DNA from: Blasia pusilla
Lineage: Eukaryota; Marchantiophyta; Marchantiopsida; Blasiales
Length of the DNA stretch: 64,000 nucleotides
Direction of reading: 5' to 3'
Assembly: GCA_050084515.1 (NCBI GenBank)
Contig: CM114272.1
Span: 682,001-746,000 of the forward strand
Below, piece by piece: positions 21,880 to 35,100 of this stretch. The notes below the pieces were generated by a model. That model searched no databases and was not told the origin of the DNA. It saw only the letters and a list, made by a program, of their open reading frames with translations. Each line of letters starts with the position of its first letter. Positions within the stretch are counted from its first letter, which is position 1. Position numbers and translations under genes: made by a program.

Positions 21880-24800
21880 ACTTTCCATTGATTTAGACAG
21901 CGTGTGTTGGGTCAGAAGGTCCCATCACCGTGAGTTATTTAGTTTGACACAATGGCTAAAGCACAGCTCTTGTTAGCTAGGCGAGTGTTGCAACCTGCCA
22001 TATTGTACAAACCCTGTACAGCGTTTTTAATGATCGGATTGCTAAATTGCCAAACATAGAGGGCTTCCTTTGTTCTGTGAATGGATGTCTGAGATTAATG
22101 CAGATCTATGGAATCGCTGTGGCCACCGACTCCGAGTGGGTATTCTCAAGCATGGTGGCTGCTGATTTGAGTTCATCAGCAAGGATGTAATTAGTAAGAA
22201 CGTCTTGGGTTGGCCTGTCAATCCCATTTGCATTACACCATTGAGAAGATCTTCTCTTTTGCAGTCGGTGTTTCAGACTGGAAGGCATTCCCAACACATC
22301 TCTCTTGAAGCTGTGCAGAATTGATAAAGCTGAAGAGTGAATAAAAAATGGATTGAACTCGTGTCTTTTCTTTGAGTGGAGCTGATGAAGTCCATGGAGA
22401 TGTGATGATTCTTTCTTCAATGCACATTTGCTTGGTTTTTCAATTTGTGTTGCGTTATGTAATCATCTCTTTCATGGGAGGATGCTGCTCTTGTTGGGGT
22501 TTGTGTGGTAGAGTTCGGCAACTGGTTTCCAGTCTTACCCAATCTCAAAGTTGCATACATTTTTTCACTGTAGTAACATATGTGGGGGTAAATTTGAAAA
22601 TTCTTTATAAACACTATGATTTCATGGCTCTTTTAACAATAATTAGATTTGATTAAGCAAATTTGTACCAGACATCATGTGTGCGATCATGAGGCCAACA
22701 CGGGGCTTTCAAATATGTCAAAAATTCTTTATAAGGTTCATGTCATGATGTGACATAAATCTTATTAAGAAAGGCAATCCTTCTACTACATGTGCAACCT
22801 TTTTTCATCGAGTTGATATCGTCACATCTTGAGGTGATTTTTTTTGTTGGGTTTGGTGGTGGTTGTTGTTGAGGGTTCAACACGCTTTGATACGGTGTGT
22901 CGTAATGCAGATATTAAAAGTCTTGTGGTCAATATAGTAGCAAAAATCAAAGAGTTAAAACATTTGGAGACATGTGATGGTTGGATTTTTTTGATTTGTA
23001 GTGGAAGTCCGTGGACATTTACATGTCTTTTCATACATTCTTTAGAACATGTGCTCACCATTCCCTCGAGAATCATCTATTGGGCCATTGGTGGAATCCT
23101 TTTTCTTCGAGCAAACTAGTTATTGTTGACAATGCATTTCAATGGTATTATAATATGCACAAGTTTAGGCGTTGATATGTTGGGCTGACATGGTTGGTGG
23201 TCATTCATCTTATCATCCATTTGCACCTGTTAACTATTAGTATTCGTGGTCTATACTATTATTGGAGAGTGCCTTCTTGATTAGGAAACACATGTTTGTT
23301 TGACACGTTACACCTAGGCAACAAGAAAAAGTTTTTCAAAGTATGGGTAACAAGAAAGAAATTTTGAATTTGTGTGCAATATAATTAGTCCTTTCACATC
23401 CTTGCATGACACAAGTTATACACTAGTATTTGTTTAAACGTATTAACAGCTCAACTCATTGAGTTGTCTTGTTGCCACTTTCTTCTTGCGTTTTCTTGCC
23501 TCCTTCCTATCTTAGGATATTGTTTCCTTTAATTGTAAGTTGTTGAGGCTTATTTTTATGATAAAATGGATTTTCACATATAATCGCATGTCTTGTGTCG
23601 ATCTTACTTATTTAGTCTAGAAACTTAAAGTGACTACAACAAAGAGTTAATATCTTGTCCACTTATTGCTTCCTTCGTCGCATTACTTGTAGTGTTGATG
23701 ATGGACCATTTTCCTTAGGTGATCTATCTTGGTGGGCTAGGACCCTTCTTCTCTCTAGATGATCTTAGAGAAATTTTTTTGCTCGCTATCATAGTGATTC
23801 ATAATAAAAACTATTTTTGGGCCACCATTAACATAACAAAATGAAAATCTATAAATAAGAAAAACGAGTAGTAATAGGTATATTTACTTTGCACCATGCC
23901 TCAATTTACATTCTTAAACTTTCTTGCATATTGCTCAAAGAGCTAAGTGTGGACTTTTGAAAATAACACAAGACTAATAATTTCCTATACATTAAGATAT
24001 TACGTACGATATGAAAAGTAAAATTTAAAAATAGAAATAATTTATTGTCTTAATCTTAATAAATAAATACATAAATATACAAGAAGACCTTATAAAATTT
24101 CATTCCATAATTTATTTAGTCTAAGATTCTAAATTATATCTTCTCTTAATAATGTAAAAGATTCATCAAGTTGCATTAAAAAAAAAGACAAGTACACTAG
24201 ACTTATGTAATGCTTAGATCGACACATATTAGAGAAGAGACTTGACATATTTAGAGATTGGAATTCTGCCATCTCGTAATTAATTATTCAGACTTGGAAA
24301 ATAGAAACGAGAATTATTTTTTGAGAGAAATGTAGTAGGAAAATATGATTGACATTTGGAGAGAGATTCCAAGGGTTACTTATTAAAATGAAAGATCGAT
24401 AAACATGCAAGAGGGATGAAGCCCACCATCAACACTCACCAAAACGAGTTTAACCCAACAAGGAATCAACTTAGAATATGGATTTTCAATCTCATCTCTA
24501 TTTGCAAAAAACAAATAGAGATGAGATTGAGTTGAGGATTCATGCAATAACCAAAAACCACATGGTCACAAAAACAAAGTTATTCACCATGAAAATTATG
24601 GGCTTATACAACACCAAACCAACATGTGAACATAGAAGGGTGCAATCCACTTGGTGAATCGCCAAAAGAAGAAAGATGGAAAGAGAAAAATATGGCTATT
24701 CAAATATACTCTTCATAAGTACACCGTCCAATAAGTTTACTATTCTCAAACTATATATGTAATTTAAAAAAAAAACAAAACTTATGTATGCCCCAAGAAT

Positions 24801-26345
24801 GAAGCTTCCCACTAAACTTATGTTGTGCGATCAACAAGGGTATGGTAGGCGGACATACTTTCCTACTTGCTTCTTATTATGCACAACAAATGAATCTCTT
24901 GCTATAAAAATGTGCACACACTTTCCTTCTTGATCTCTTATTGGGGATGGCGATGGCAATTACTAATATGGAGGTATGAACTCTATAATGCAATAGAAAG
25001 CACATTTTTATGTTGCTAAGTTGAAATTGGGGATGGTAAAGCTCTCAAGACACATACATGCATGGCAACCCATGACATTGAACTTATGAAAGCAAAACTA
25101 GTTGAGCCTTTGGAGAAATAAGGCATACATATTCATACTTTCTTGGTGGATGCTTAATGATATTAAAAGCTATGAGAGATGAGATAGATACATAAGCTAC
25201 AAGTTATGCAATTGGAAAAGACATAACAAGTGAAGGGACAATGACAAATATAATTTTCAACACATCAGACATAAATGTTTTTTGAAATTTAATTTTAGTA
25301 CGCATACGCAAATGCAAAGAAAGTGGATGATGAAAAATGGATGGTAAAGGAAAGGTTACGCTTTGATGGAATGTAGACATAGTGATAATATATCTTGCAA
25401 CATTGACTTTTAAAAGGAGTAATTAGACTTTCCTAACACTTTGAGTATGAGTGCACAATTTAAAATTATACACTCATGATCCAAATGGGTATGGTAGGTA
25501 GTGGGAAAGAGGAGATATAATACAAAGAGATGAGTTGATGAGAAAATGGAGTTATTTTTGTGGTTCCAAATTGATTTAGGGATCATTGACTCCTAGTTGG
25601 GAGGCTATGACAAGTTCATACATATTTCAATTTGAAATTGATAATATAGGAAAGAAAATGATATCTTATTTATAGCCCCTATTGAGAGGCCTCAAATCTT
25701 CAAATTTTATGGTTGTTGTCTAACTAAAAATTTGATGTTTGGAAGATGCAAGGTTGCATATGGACAAAGTCCATATCTGTGGACTTACATCCGTCCTATA
25801 GAAGGACTTTTCATGAGGGTCCTATCTCGACCTTCTTTCTCATCTCCCCACTTGCCTTTGTGATCCATACTTTCTCGTTTCTTCTTCCTCCCCCCTCCAC
25901 TGCATCTCCCCTTATTATCACGCGCGCCCTTGCTTTGCCTTCCACCATGAACCATAAGTGTGGGCCCCACCTTTTGCAATCCATGTCTGTGGACACGCTC
26001 AAACTTATCTTTCCATGTTTGTTTTTTTACAACCATGGTAACGTGCATAAGGTCCAAGGGAGAACGATAGAAGATGATAATTAAATGAAAAGATTGTAAA
26101 TATGGAATCATAACAATGCATCATAATTCTAAAATTCCACAAAGCAAATCTTTATAACTTTCTTAGAAATTCATTCGTGAAATTTTAATGTATTATACAT
26201 CAAATAATTTTTATATCTTAAAAAATGGCCCAAAAGTATGAAGATATATAAAATTTAGTTAATTACATAAGGCTTCAACCTTTTTTCATTCTATCTCTTA
26301 AACTTGCAAGAAGACACATATCCCATTAAAAGGTATTTACATAAT
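21880..26345. other. AT-rich DNA without recognised genes
   Basis: After the RBR 3' region the sequence becomes AT-rich. A CT-rich patch at 25840-26000 gives open frames on both strands that look like composition effects. No domain, splice pattern or RNA gene is evident. Confidence 0.5.
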
Positions 26346-27225
26346 AGACAACTCTATACTATTAAGGGTTGTAGCTCTCATATAATTTTTTGACACTTAG
26401 CATAAGGTTTTGATTCTTTTGAAAGTGTCTTCCTTTGCTCAAATTATAATCACATTTTAGAAAAAAAATCTCTAAAGGCATAATTTTATGAATACTATCC
26501 AAATGAAAGGAGAAATGATTTTTTTTCAATAGGGGAGGGAAAGAAAGAAATTGATAAATTTTCAACATATTAAATTTTTTTATAAGGATTCTTTTCTATC
26601 TAATTTCAATAGGAGAAATAAGGAATAAATTTCAAAATAACTTTTGAATAAAATTTAGTTTTCAAATGATAAATTTCAAATAGTAGCTACCCCCACAGGT
26701 TGAGCCGCCCTTGTTTACAATACAAGAGCACATAAGCTAAAGACTATCCTTTTCTCAAGTGGAGAAGATGAGAAAAGAATTGAACTTCTCCACTTGAGAC
26801 TATAAGATTGAGTCTTCCCCATTTCTAAAAAGGAAAGGAATCCAGAGAATCCTCCTTGCACTACTTCATACTCAAAAGCGTTAGCATATTTTTATTTTGT
26901 ATGAAGAAAATTTTGATGAAAATAAAATCACGCAGTAGTGTCTTTTTGCTAGAATCCGCCTGAGGCTCCATAGCTCCCGTGGGGATGGAGATGCTTTAGG
27001 GTTTAGGGTGCATGGATATCCATTGATGCCCGAGTTGCATCAGGAGGAAGAACATCGAGGCAATCGAATTAGGATTCTAAGTAGCTTCTGTAGCGATGCC
27101 CGATTCTTCCCCACTGCTGAAGTAGCTTCTGTGGCGATGTCCGTTTCCTCCTGACGGCTCACATGTGTAAATAAACGATGTCTTCGTAACCGTAGCCGGC
27201 TTTTTACGCGAAATACTAGGCAATG

Positions 27226-27600
27226 TTGCGGTTCCGGGCATTCTACTCCAAAACTTTCAAAGCGGACTGGTAGATTTCCAATGTTGATAGGGTGGGTCTG
27301 CTGGTAGTCCCTCGCTCTCGCTTGACTTTACAGGAAGTACACGGAAGGAGGAAGTGAAGGCACACTTGCTCTGCACGGAAGGATTTCCTGAATTTAGCGA
27401 TTGATCTTGTATCCTAAACACGAAGCACTGTTGCGTTTCCCGTCCCTCTATTCCTAATATTTCAATGCGGAATCGTAAATTTGCAATGTTGAAAGGCTGG
27501 GTTTACTGGTTCTCCCTGATCTTGTAGGAAATACACGGAAAGGAAGTCTCACTTGCTATACACGCAAGGGCTGTCTGCATTGATCGATTCATCCGTGGAA
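27226..27600 (+). repeat. Diverged ~200-bp tandem duplication in the GC-rich block
   Basis: Two units begin near 27226 and 27430. Both run through gttgcg-ttcc, a ttcaa-gcgga block, gtagattt/gtaaattt, ccaatgttga/gcaatgttga, ggg-ctg/tactggt, agga-atacacggaa, cacttgct and gcaagg-type blocks in the same order. Divergence is considerable. Possibly duplicated exon or promoter DNA. Confidence 0.6.
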
Positions 27601-28169
27601 CGGGGAAAGAATGCTACACTACAGCCTGAACTTGAACACGCATTGACTCGGTGCAGGCGGGGCCCCGCGTGGCCTTGCGAGAGTCGAGATAATAGAGACA
27701 CTCTTCAGGATTTCTTGCCTGCGTTCTATAGCTAACGTGACGTGAGTGATCAATGAAACGATAGACCATAGCACGTCAGTACGCAGCAGGAGTCCTTGAA
27801 GAAATGGGAACGGATCATTATGCTCACTCACGATTCAAGCTCAACTGAAGTTTCATTCTAGCGGCACTTGTTGGAGACTTCCCTAAGGGAAACGGATCCT
27901 GACACACTGCGCTTCTCATCTGGGGATTCTTACCTTCAGTTCGCTGATTAGGGAAGCATTAACGGCCACAGAACGGAGTGCAATACTTGGTGATTGATGA
28001 TCCGACATGGAATTCTCGATGTTTCGCATTGATGTCCCCAAGATCGACTGAATTGTGGTACTCCTGAACGAATCCGGGTCCCTAAAACCTGTGGACGCCA
28101 TTTCACGGTTGATAAAATCTGATTTCACGGTCAACGCCCAAACTTCAATTGGATTGACACATAATACGT

Positions 28170-28550
28170 AGGAGGCATGGAGGAGAAGCAGGGCTGCTAC
28201 GAGAGAACAGAACGTTGCATCGGCAGGAACTGCGTGTGGCGGTTGAGGAGGAAGTGCTGCAGATTAAGCAAGATGATCGTGATCGCCGCGTGCTTGTTAA
28301 GGTATAGCAACAGGCAATTGAATTTGCGCTGGAAGAGTGAGAATGATAGGTGGACCAAAGTCCTGTCATACGCTGCTTACCTCTGGAATCAAGGCACGCA
28401 CTTGCCATGGGGGGCCACGCGAATCCGCTACAGAAGAGCTACCTTCCAGAGCGCCTTCCCACAGCGACATGTGAAGAAGCAGGAGAGAACTTCGTGGAAG
28501 CCTCTCCCACTCTTCCTCCTCCTATGAACAAAAGTATCATCGCTTGATCG
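28170..28550 (+). pseudogene. Broken coding remnant with a charged, coiled-coil-like stretch
   Basis: One frame reads RQELRVAVEEEVLQIKQDD then RDRRVLVK (28220-28300), hits a stop, continues QQAIEFALEE, hits further stops and then runs open to 28547. The Glu/Arg/Lys/Leu-rich text looks like a real helical protein segment, unlike random translation. The closely spaced stops make it non-functional unless small introns are present. I do not recognise the parent. It sits in the GC-rich part of the candidate Helitron, which fits gene-fragment capture. Confidence 0.4.
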
Positions 28551-30573
28551 TCTCGTTGGTGCGTAATGCTTAAAGAAGAAACTCTGCCATCTCATCCATG
28601 AAACTTCTCGATTCCGTTCCTCGAGAATCTATAATTGCGCCGATGACTGTTGAGTCTGAGACTACAAGGAGTACATCGATCACCACATCCTCCATGGATA
28701 TCCAGAGCCAAGAGCTCCGACCCGTGAGGAACTTTTGAAACTGTAAACTCGATTAAGATACAGAGTGCAATGAAATACAGGAACATCACGATCATTCGCT
28801 TCAATCAGAGCTCCTATCGAGACGGATCCTCCAACGCGTCAGCCAAATACAGGCCGCGACCGAGCAGAACAATGTCACACGTACAGCGATGAAAAGTTCC
28901 AATCAATAGTTAGATGAGCACTCCATTTCTCAAAGACCTTCAGGCGGATGGCTGCGTCGAGAGGAACGTTAACGCATAGCGGACAGATCGAAAACTCTCG
29001 GTTGCTTGAAAGACGAGCCGCAGCGCACTTCTCCTAGATGCCGACGATCGAAAGCTCCCCGATGACAGCAAAAGCGATCCCGACCTGGAGTAAATCTTCT
29101 ATCAAACCTAGCGGAATTTAAGCAGAATTCATTGATCCCTAAGGTACGTTCGTCGAAAAGCCATCGGGCGATTGCAGCAGCAGGCGAAAATTTGCACCAC
29201 AACGTCACGAGAGCGTCCGCGTCACTTTCCCCTATCTATGCACACAGATTCTACGATCGATTAGACCTCTTTCCCTCTCCCAATGTTCTCAAGAAGTCGT
29301 GTCCACTGCAACACGTTACTCCACTGTCCAGACTTTCTCTTCCAGCGTCCGTAGCCAATGAATGAAATGCCCGTCACTCTCTAAATTGAAGCATTAGGGC
29401 GTCTCATCACTTGGAGGCTATAAAATTTTGGACGTCCTTCAAGCTCTTGACCATAAAGTAGAGACGGTTTCCATTTATGTCCCAGGATCGTTTATATTGA
29501 GAGATTCCGTTACATCGACTTGATCGGCCCCCTCCCGGAAACGCGCACCTCAATCGCCGCCCCTAGTAAGAAATGAGGTTAATCGCCCTCCCTAGTTAAC
29601 TGCCACATCTTGACCGCCCACCCACTGGTAGTAACAGGTATAATAGGGCCACTCACTGCCGGAGTTGGGAGGTCCCCGGGAGTCGTGGCAACGGCCAATG
29701 CCCGTTTGAAGAAACGGGTATCTACACACGACTCGCGTTTATGAGAACGGAAATTTTTAGGGACGTCCGAAAGAAATTGTTGCCCTCTTTCGGACGATAC
29801 CAATTTTTAAATAATTGTTTATAAAAAAGTTATTATTATTATTCAATAAAGTCCATTCGTGTGGACTACACGGGAATTTCCTCCGTCCCCGTATTTGTTC
29901 CCCGTCAGGAGGAAATGAGCGGCCCTACTAACATCTTCCCAGCCGGTAAATCCAGCATTCTTGTATGGTGGTATGAAACAAACCCAGGTGGACTAATCAC
30001 TGTGTCGAGTTGTAATGTTATGCGGTTAGGATGTGACAACCCTCTGTATCGGGATGGATTTAGGGTGAGAGGCAAAGAGCGCAGGCAATGCGTTTAGGGT
30101 TGGTTTTCACGGATGCGCAAGTATAGATGAATAGTCCAACACATGCATGAATCGTTACATCATTGTAGAAATCTAGGAGTGGTTAGGTGTAGACATGTCG
30201 AATAGGGTCACGCAGCCTTCTCAATTCCACGCCTCTCCATCTCCAAGTATGCATTCTTACATGTCGGTAGATGAGTGTGAACGACGATGGAAAGCATGCG
30301 ATAAGACTGTCGGAAGGGCTTGGATAAGAGCCAAGATAGTGGGAATCGTTCCCAACCGATATGGGAGTTTCACTTACAGGGCTTGCTCTTTTCTAACAAC
30401 AGGCTCAAAGATGTGCAACAAATCACTTGACTCTATGAAGCAACGAGACTGGCTATACACTAATTCTTTAAAAAAAAATTAGTTCCCGTGCATCGCACGG
30501 GCATCTTACTAGTCTTCATGATGAGCATGTGTGGGAATGAGTTCCCTCTTACCTCTCTAGATTGAGCATGCCT

Positions 30574-30731
30574 TAACTATATAATTAAAGGAGGATGGGG
30601 TTTAGGGTACCCTTCCTCCGATGATGCCACAAGTACATTTTTGCTTCTTTCGATGATGACACATGTAACAAAGAGCTAAATTAACAAAACATGGTGATTT
30701 TCACCTGTGTATAGCACGAGCATTATACTAG
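30574..30731 (+). mobile_element. Small Helitron-like element with 3' terminus
   Basis: The right end has a weak hairpin (gtgtatagcac, 30707-30717) and, after cgagcattata-like spacing, CTAG (30728-30731) followed by T. The left part (ataattaaaggaggatgggg, then ttagggtaccctt) has a sister at 30852-30895 (aaattaaaagaggatggggt, then ttaaggaacccttt), so this is a repeated family. The two lie in tandem just after the Helitron end at 30512. The left boundary is approximate. Confidence 0.5.
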
Positions 30732-31147
30732 TAACATACAAATATGCATCGGAGCATCCCACTAGCCTCACAATTTTGTTGCTCTTAAATTATTATTTTT
30801 CCCATTTTTTCATGTTTGCGAATCAAGAAGTTATCTTCCTTTCTTAATAAAATGTATAAAATTAAAAGAGGATGGGGTTTAAGGAACCCTTTCTCTGGTG
30901 TCGACACCCACATATTTTTCCCTCCTCCGTTGTTGATACGTGTTATATTTAAAAAATAATCTAAATAACGGGCCATAGACTTAACAAATGTCTTTACCCT
31001 CACAATGATTTTCATATGCTAGTTTTCATAATTTGAGGAGGTGGGTTGGTATGATTGGGAAAATTTATGAGAAATTAGTTAACTTCAAAGTTATGAGTTT
31101 AGGATGGAGAGGATATGGTCATGAGGATTTTAATTAGAGACCATTGA

Positions 31148-32141
31148 TATCGTGCGCTTACTCTCCTTGACCGTCAATCTCTAGTGTTGCAAAAGCATAC
31201 GTTTAGTAGGACACGCTCTCACTGTTGACTTGCACCCAAAAAACTCACGTTAGTTTTGTCTGGATCAATCATCCTTCCAACCCACCGATTTCTCAACTCG
31301 GCCATACATCAAGCTCAACCTTCCGTGATTCCTAGCTTCCCAACACGAGCAAGTCTTTCGAGATTTTGGACAAACTTTCTGGTTAGTCCACGCACCTAAA
31401 ATGACATTTGTGTAACTAGTGGTCCCAATTGTCCAACGGAAATTCCATGAGTCCCAAAACAAGACCCAACTAAATGAGTCGCAGGTTGGAATCCAATAGG
31501 GACCTGTGAAATCCACTCTATTAGACTTGGTTCGGGTTTCGAGTCTCAACGCCAAACTCCCGATCCATTATTTGCCATTGAGTTAGCCCGCGGTGCCCCA
31601 AAGTGGGGTTTGAGTCCCAAGCACCCTTGGAAACCTTCCTCCTTACTAGTACTTCTAGGGATCCCCATCCTCCCCCTACCTTTGGGGAAGAGACCTTCGG
31701 CCCCTCTGTTTGGCCCTCAACCCGACTCCTTGTACAGTCATTTTTGGTCAATTTTTTTTTGCTTGTGTGTTTGCTGAGATCTTGGGTGCGATGGAGCCGG
31801 CTTTGCATAAGATTTCCAACGCCACCTTACTTGTTGCAAACTCATCTTAGGAATAAAATTTATGAAACCGTAAATGCTAGTGATGTTCCAAATCCGGTTC
31901 TGATCTCTTTGGCAACCAACCTTCCTAAATTTGACTCCTCTCAAGTCTTGGTTCACATTTGGTCTAGGTTTCCTAGTCGCCACCATAAATGCATGAAATA
32001 TACAACCTTGTTCATGTCTCATCTCTTGAGTCTCTTGCGTCTCTTCCAAGAGACCAATCCAACGCGCAAACCATCCTAGCGTGAGCTCGCTAGAGTTTGG
32101 ATGTTCCATTTGGTGCTCGTTTGGTTATGAGGGTCACAAAA
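31148..32141 (-). mobile_element. Solo-LTR-like insertion, copy B, with 5-bp target duplication
   Basis: This is the reverse-complement relative of 3718-4729, flanked by perfect ATTGA direct repeats at 31143-31147 and 32142-32146. Read on the minus strand it starts near TGTGACCCTCATAACC and ends AGCGCACGATA. Shared landmarks include tagcgagctcacgctag-like, gagtcgggttgagggccaaa, ggagagtaa and ccgatgagagcgtgtcctac-type blocks. About 994 bp, with no internal genes. Different flanking duplications prove two independent insertions. Confidence 0.75.
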
Positions 32142-32146
32142 ATTGA

Positions 32147-35100
32147 TGGTTGTTGCATGCATTGAAAATTATGGTGTGAGGAGACCAAGTCTACTATCGT
32201 CCCCTTCTGAATAATCCTCAACGTCCAAAAGTGCATTTCATGATCATCATTCATTTTGCAACCATCCAAGAATATTTAATGGATGTATTATTTTATTTTA
32301 TTTCCTTAGCAAAAAATTCATTATCTTGAACGAAAATATCTTTCTTTCCTCGTGGTTGGAATGTCCTCGTGCAATAAGAAAACTAATGGAAACTTACTAT
32401 CTTTTGGGCAATATTAAAAAAAATCTCTCTTTCCTCTTGGGTAAGAATCCTTTTACAATTAAGATGAATTTATGTATATCCGACATGCATAGATTGTCAA
32501 ACAAGATATCGATATATTAGTTCTATTGACCGGTATTTCCATGTAATGTATGGACAAAAAGTTATTCTCATTCTCATTTTGAAAAAAATGTAGTGCTCTT
32601 TCCTTGCTCATTCTTCCTAAGTTTGCTCCTCATGTGAGAATAAAGCCTCATGCTCTCCTCCTTCATTTGGAAAATCATGTGCCCTACTTTCTAGTTTTGG
32701 AAAAACGAAATCCCTCGTCTTTGATTTTCATTTTGAGAAAAGATCTCCTTCCTTTTTTCCTTCAAGAAGATTTTTTTTTCCCATTCCCTCCCTTCCCATT
32801 TGGATAAATGAAAGTCATCCCAATTGGACCTCCGCTTCCTTATTCCCTTAGTAAAGTCATCTCTCTTCCTCTCACCCCTTTTTCTATCATCTCAAATCTC
32901 ATTGGAAATGTGACACATTAGCCACTTGATTACCGACCATATTGATGCACTTCATAAAGAAGCAGTCAACATGTAGGACCAAAGTTTGTAGAGGGAAGTT
33001 GACTTGCCTCATGAGGATATTTATAGAATTTTTACAAATATGGAAAAATATTTGGTAAATCTATGCACTAGATGGACTTGCATGATAGACTTACTGATGT
33101 CTAAGAGAATGAATAATCACCTGCCAAATAATTTGTAATTATTACAAACCAAAAAGGGAAGAGAATGTTCAAATCAAGTACATTTAAGTACATTCTCAAT
33201 AGATAGATATAAAGTGTGTAATATAGTTAATGACCAGGAAAGTCAACACTATTTTTGTAGTTTTCACATGACTTTAGACAAAAATGATAGAGTAATTGAT
33301 CAATTTATTAGAAGACCAAAGGAAATTTAAAAATAATAAAGGAGTAAGGAGAGCTAGACATATGGTGTCAGCACCAGTTGCACAACCTATTGCTACAAAA
33401 ACTACATCGTTGTTCATATCCACACATCATTGATCTTTCCAACATGCCATAAAATTCATACACACTCCAAAACACATTCAGACACTCATATAGACATACC
33501 AGACCACACCAAAAAAAAAAACATGTTGCACACAACCAACTACCCTTTTGAAAGTACACATGATCATCAAGGCACATTTACCCTCCTTGTCTCTTTGCAA
33601 TGAGGGACTATGAAGTCTAAAACTCCACCTCCTACCAAATCTAGACGAGGATTCGAGAAAGTGTTACACAACCTCAACATGATAAATATGGCTCTTGAAA
33701 GCCATCTCCTATCCTCATATACACTCAAGAAGAGCCAAAACATCCCTAGGCCTTCCCCCAAATGTAGCCAAAATTGGTAACGTGCACACATAGGCTACTA
33801 GATAATCTAGCTTTGACTAGGTTAATAAGTCATTTGACCCAAAATAGAAAAAGAGAGAAATTTCCATAAAATTCAATCCCAACACAATAGGGATGTGGCT
33901 AGCCTCATCCAACAACTCAAGACAAAGTTATAGTTGAGACTATAACTCTCAGAGTTTATCATTAGCAAGAGAAAGGGGGCTGATATTTTGCCATGAGATA
34001 GTATATAATGATAATGAATAGTGAGTTTCTTGAGACTATCAATCAAACCAAAAAAAAATTAATATATATAAGTAACAAAAAATAGGATTTATGATGAGAC
34101 CATATGTAAAAAAAATTTAAGAACAAATCATGTAGTGAGTTTGGATTTTGGAATGTCCAACTAATTGGTAAAGTCAATATGCCAAAGAGTTGGTGTGTGC
34201 ATAGCGAGAAGATGAGTGAAATTTTAATCTCATCCAATATTCTATGCATGGAAGTGATCATGCATCACTATCTATTCTCACTATACTAGATTTGCAAGTA
34301 TAATCAATGAATTTTCTAGCAATTCACGATGAAGTCTAGGATACATGCTTTGGGGTTAAATAATTAAGCCTTTTGAAATGGGTTAATCTATTTCAAAAGC
34401 TCTTGCTACCTTCATTGGAAATTGTTGCTCTAGCTAGTCTTGCAAAGAAAATATTGTTGATGGTAGTAGGAAAAATATTTCATATTTTTAAAAAATGGTC
34501 ATAATCCACATTGAGAGTTTATAAGAATAATAAGGTGAATTACATGTTTGAATATTTAGTGAAAGACTTGTAGATCTCTATTATTATGTGACACAAGCCG
34601 ATACGCCTGTACTACACACAATAGTAATAATGGAGTAGTAGAATCTAATACTTCTTATTAATATTTCAATTCCTTTTAAAGCCTACTTCCCAAATCAATG
34701 AATCTCACTCATCGAATCCCCAAAAGAAACCATACTCGTCATAAAACCATTCCAAGTCATGGAGTGGCATATCCATTTGACTTTAATAATTTTCATGAAA
34801 TTTTTTGGATTTATAATATTCAAAAAAAAATTTAAGCATTCCAAACCAACCATATTGTAATGAACAGTTATACTCTTAAGGACCAAGCTTAGGAAATGTG
34901 TTTCCTTGGATAAGATTATTTCAAAGATAATTTAGGTTGCGTATTTTAATGATATTTATTATATTTTACCTTGAACATATCCATGACATAAATCAAAGGT
35001 AAAAAATATAAGAAAAAGTTGACTTACTCTAGAGCTACAAATCCATTTTCTCTAAAAGTTCCAAGTTAATGGAAATGTGACAAGTTGGTATTCAACCAAC

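Larger units (their letters stand above)
26347..30512 (+). mobile_element. Candidate ~4.2 kb Helitron with captured GC-rich sequence
   Basis: The right end is textbook: a perfect 7-bp hairpin CCCGTGC-ATC-GCACGGG (30485-30501), spacer CATCTTA, then CTAG (30509-30512) followed by T. A plausible 5' end, TCTATACTATTAAGGG, occurs near 26348; plant Helitrons commonly open in this way. Between them, about 26940-29560 is far GC-richer than either flank and holds a tandem duplication and a broken coding remnant. No transposase is present, so it would be non-autonomous. The 3' end is well supported; the 5' end and unity of the element are inference. Confidence 0.5.

Noticed and set aside
25746-26111. 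Overlapping frames on both strands in a CT-rich patch
   Set aside because: Composition effect; no motif on either strand.
28145-28408. Minus-strand Ser/Cys-rich frame
   Set aside because: It is the shadow of the charged plus-strand remnant.
33368-33791. Minus-strand Cys/Trp-rich frames
   Set aside because: No recognisable family, no splice logic and no related copy seen.
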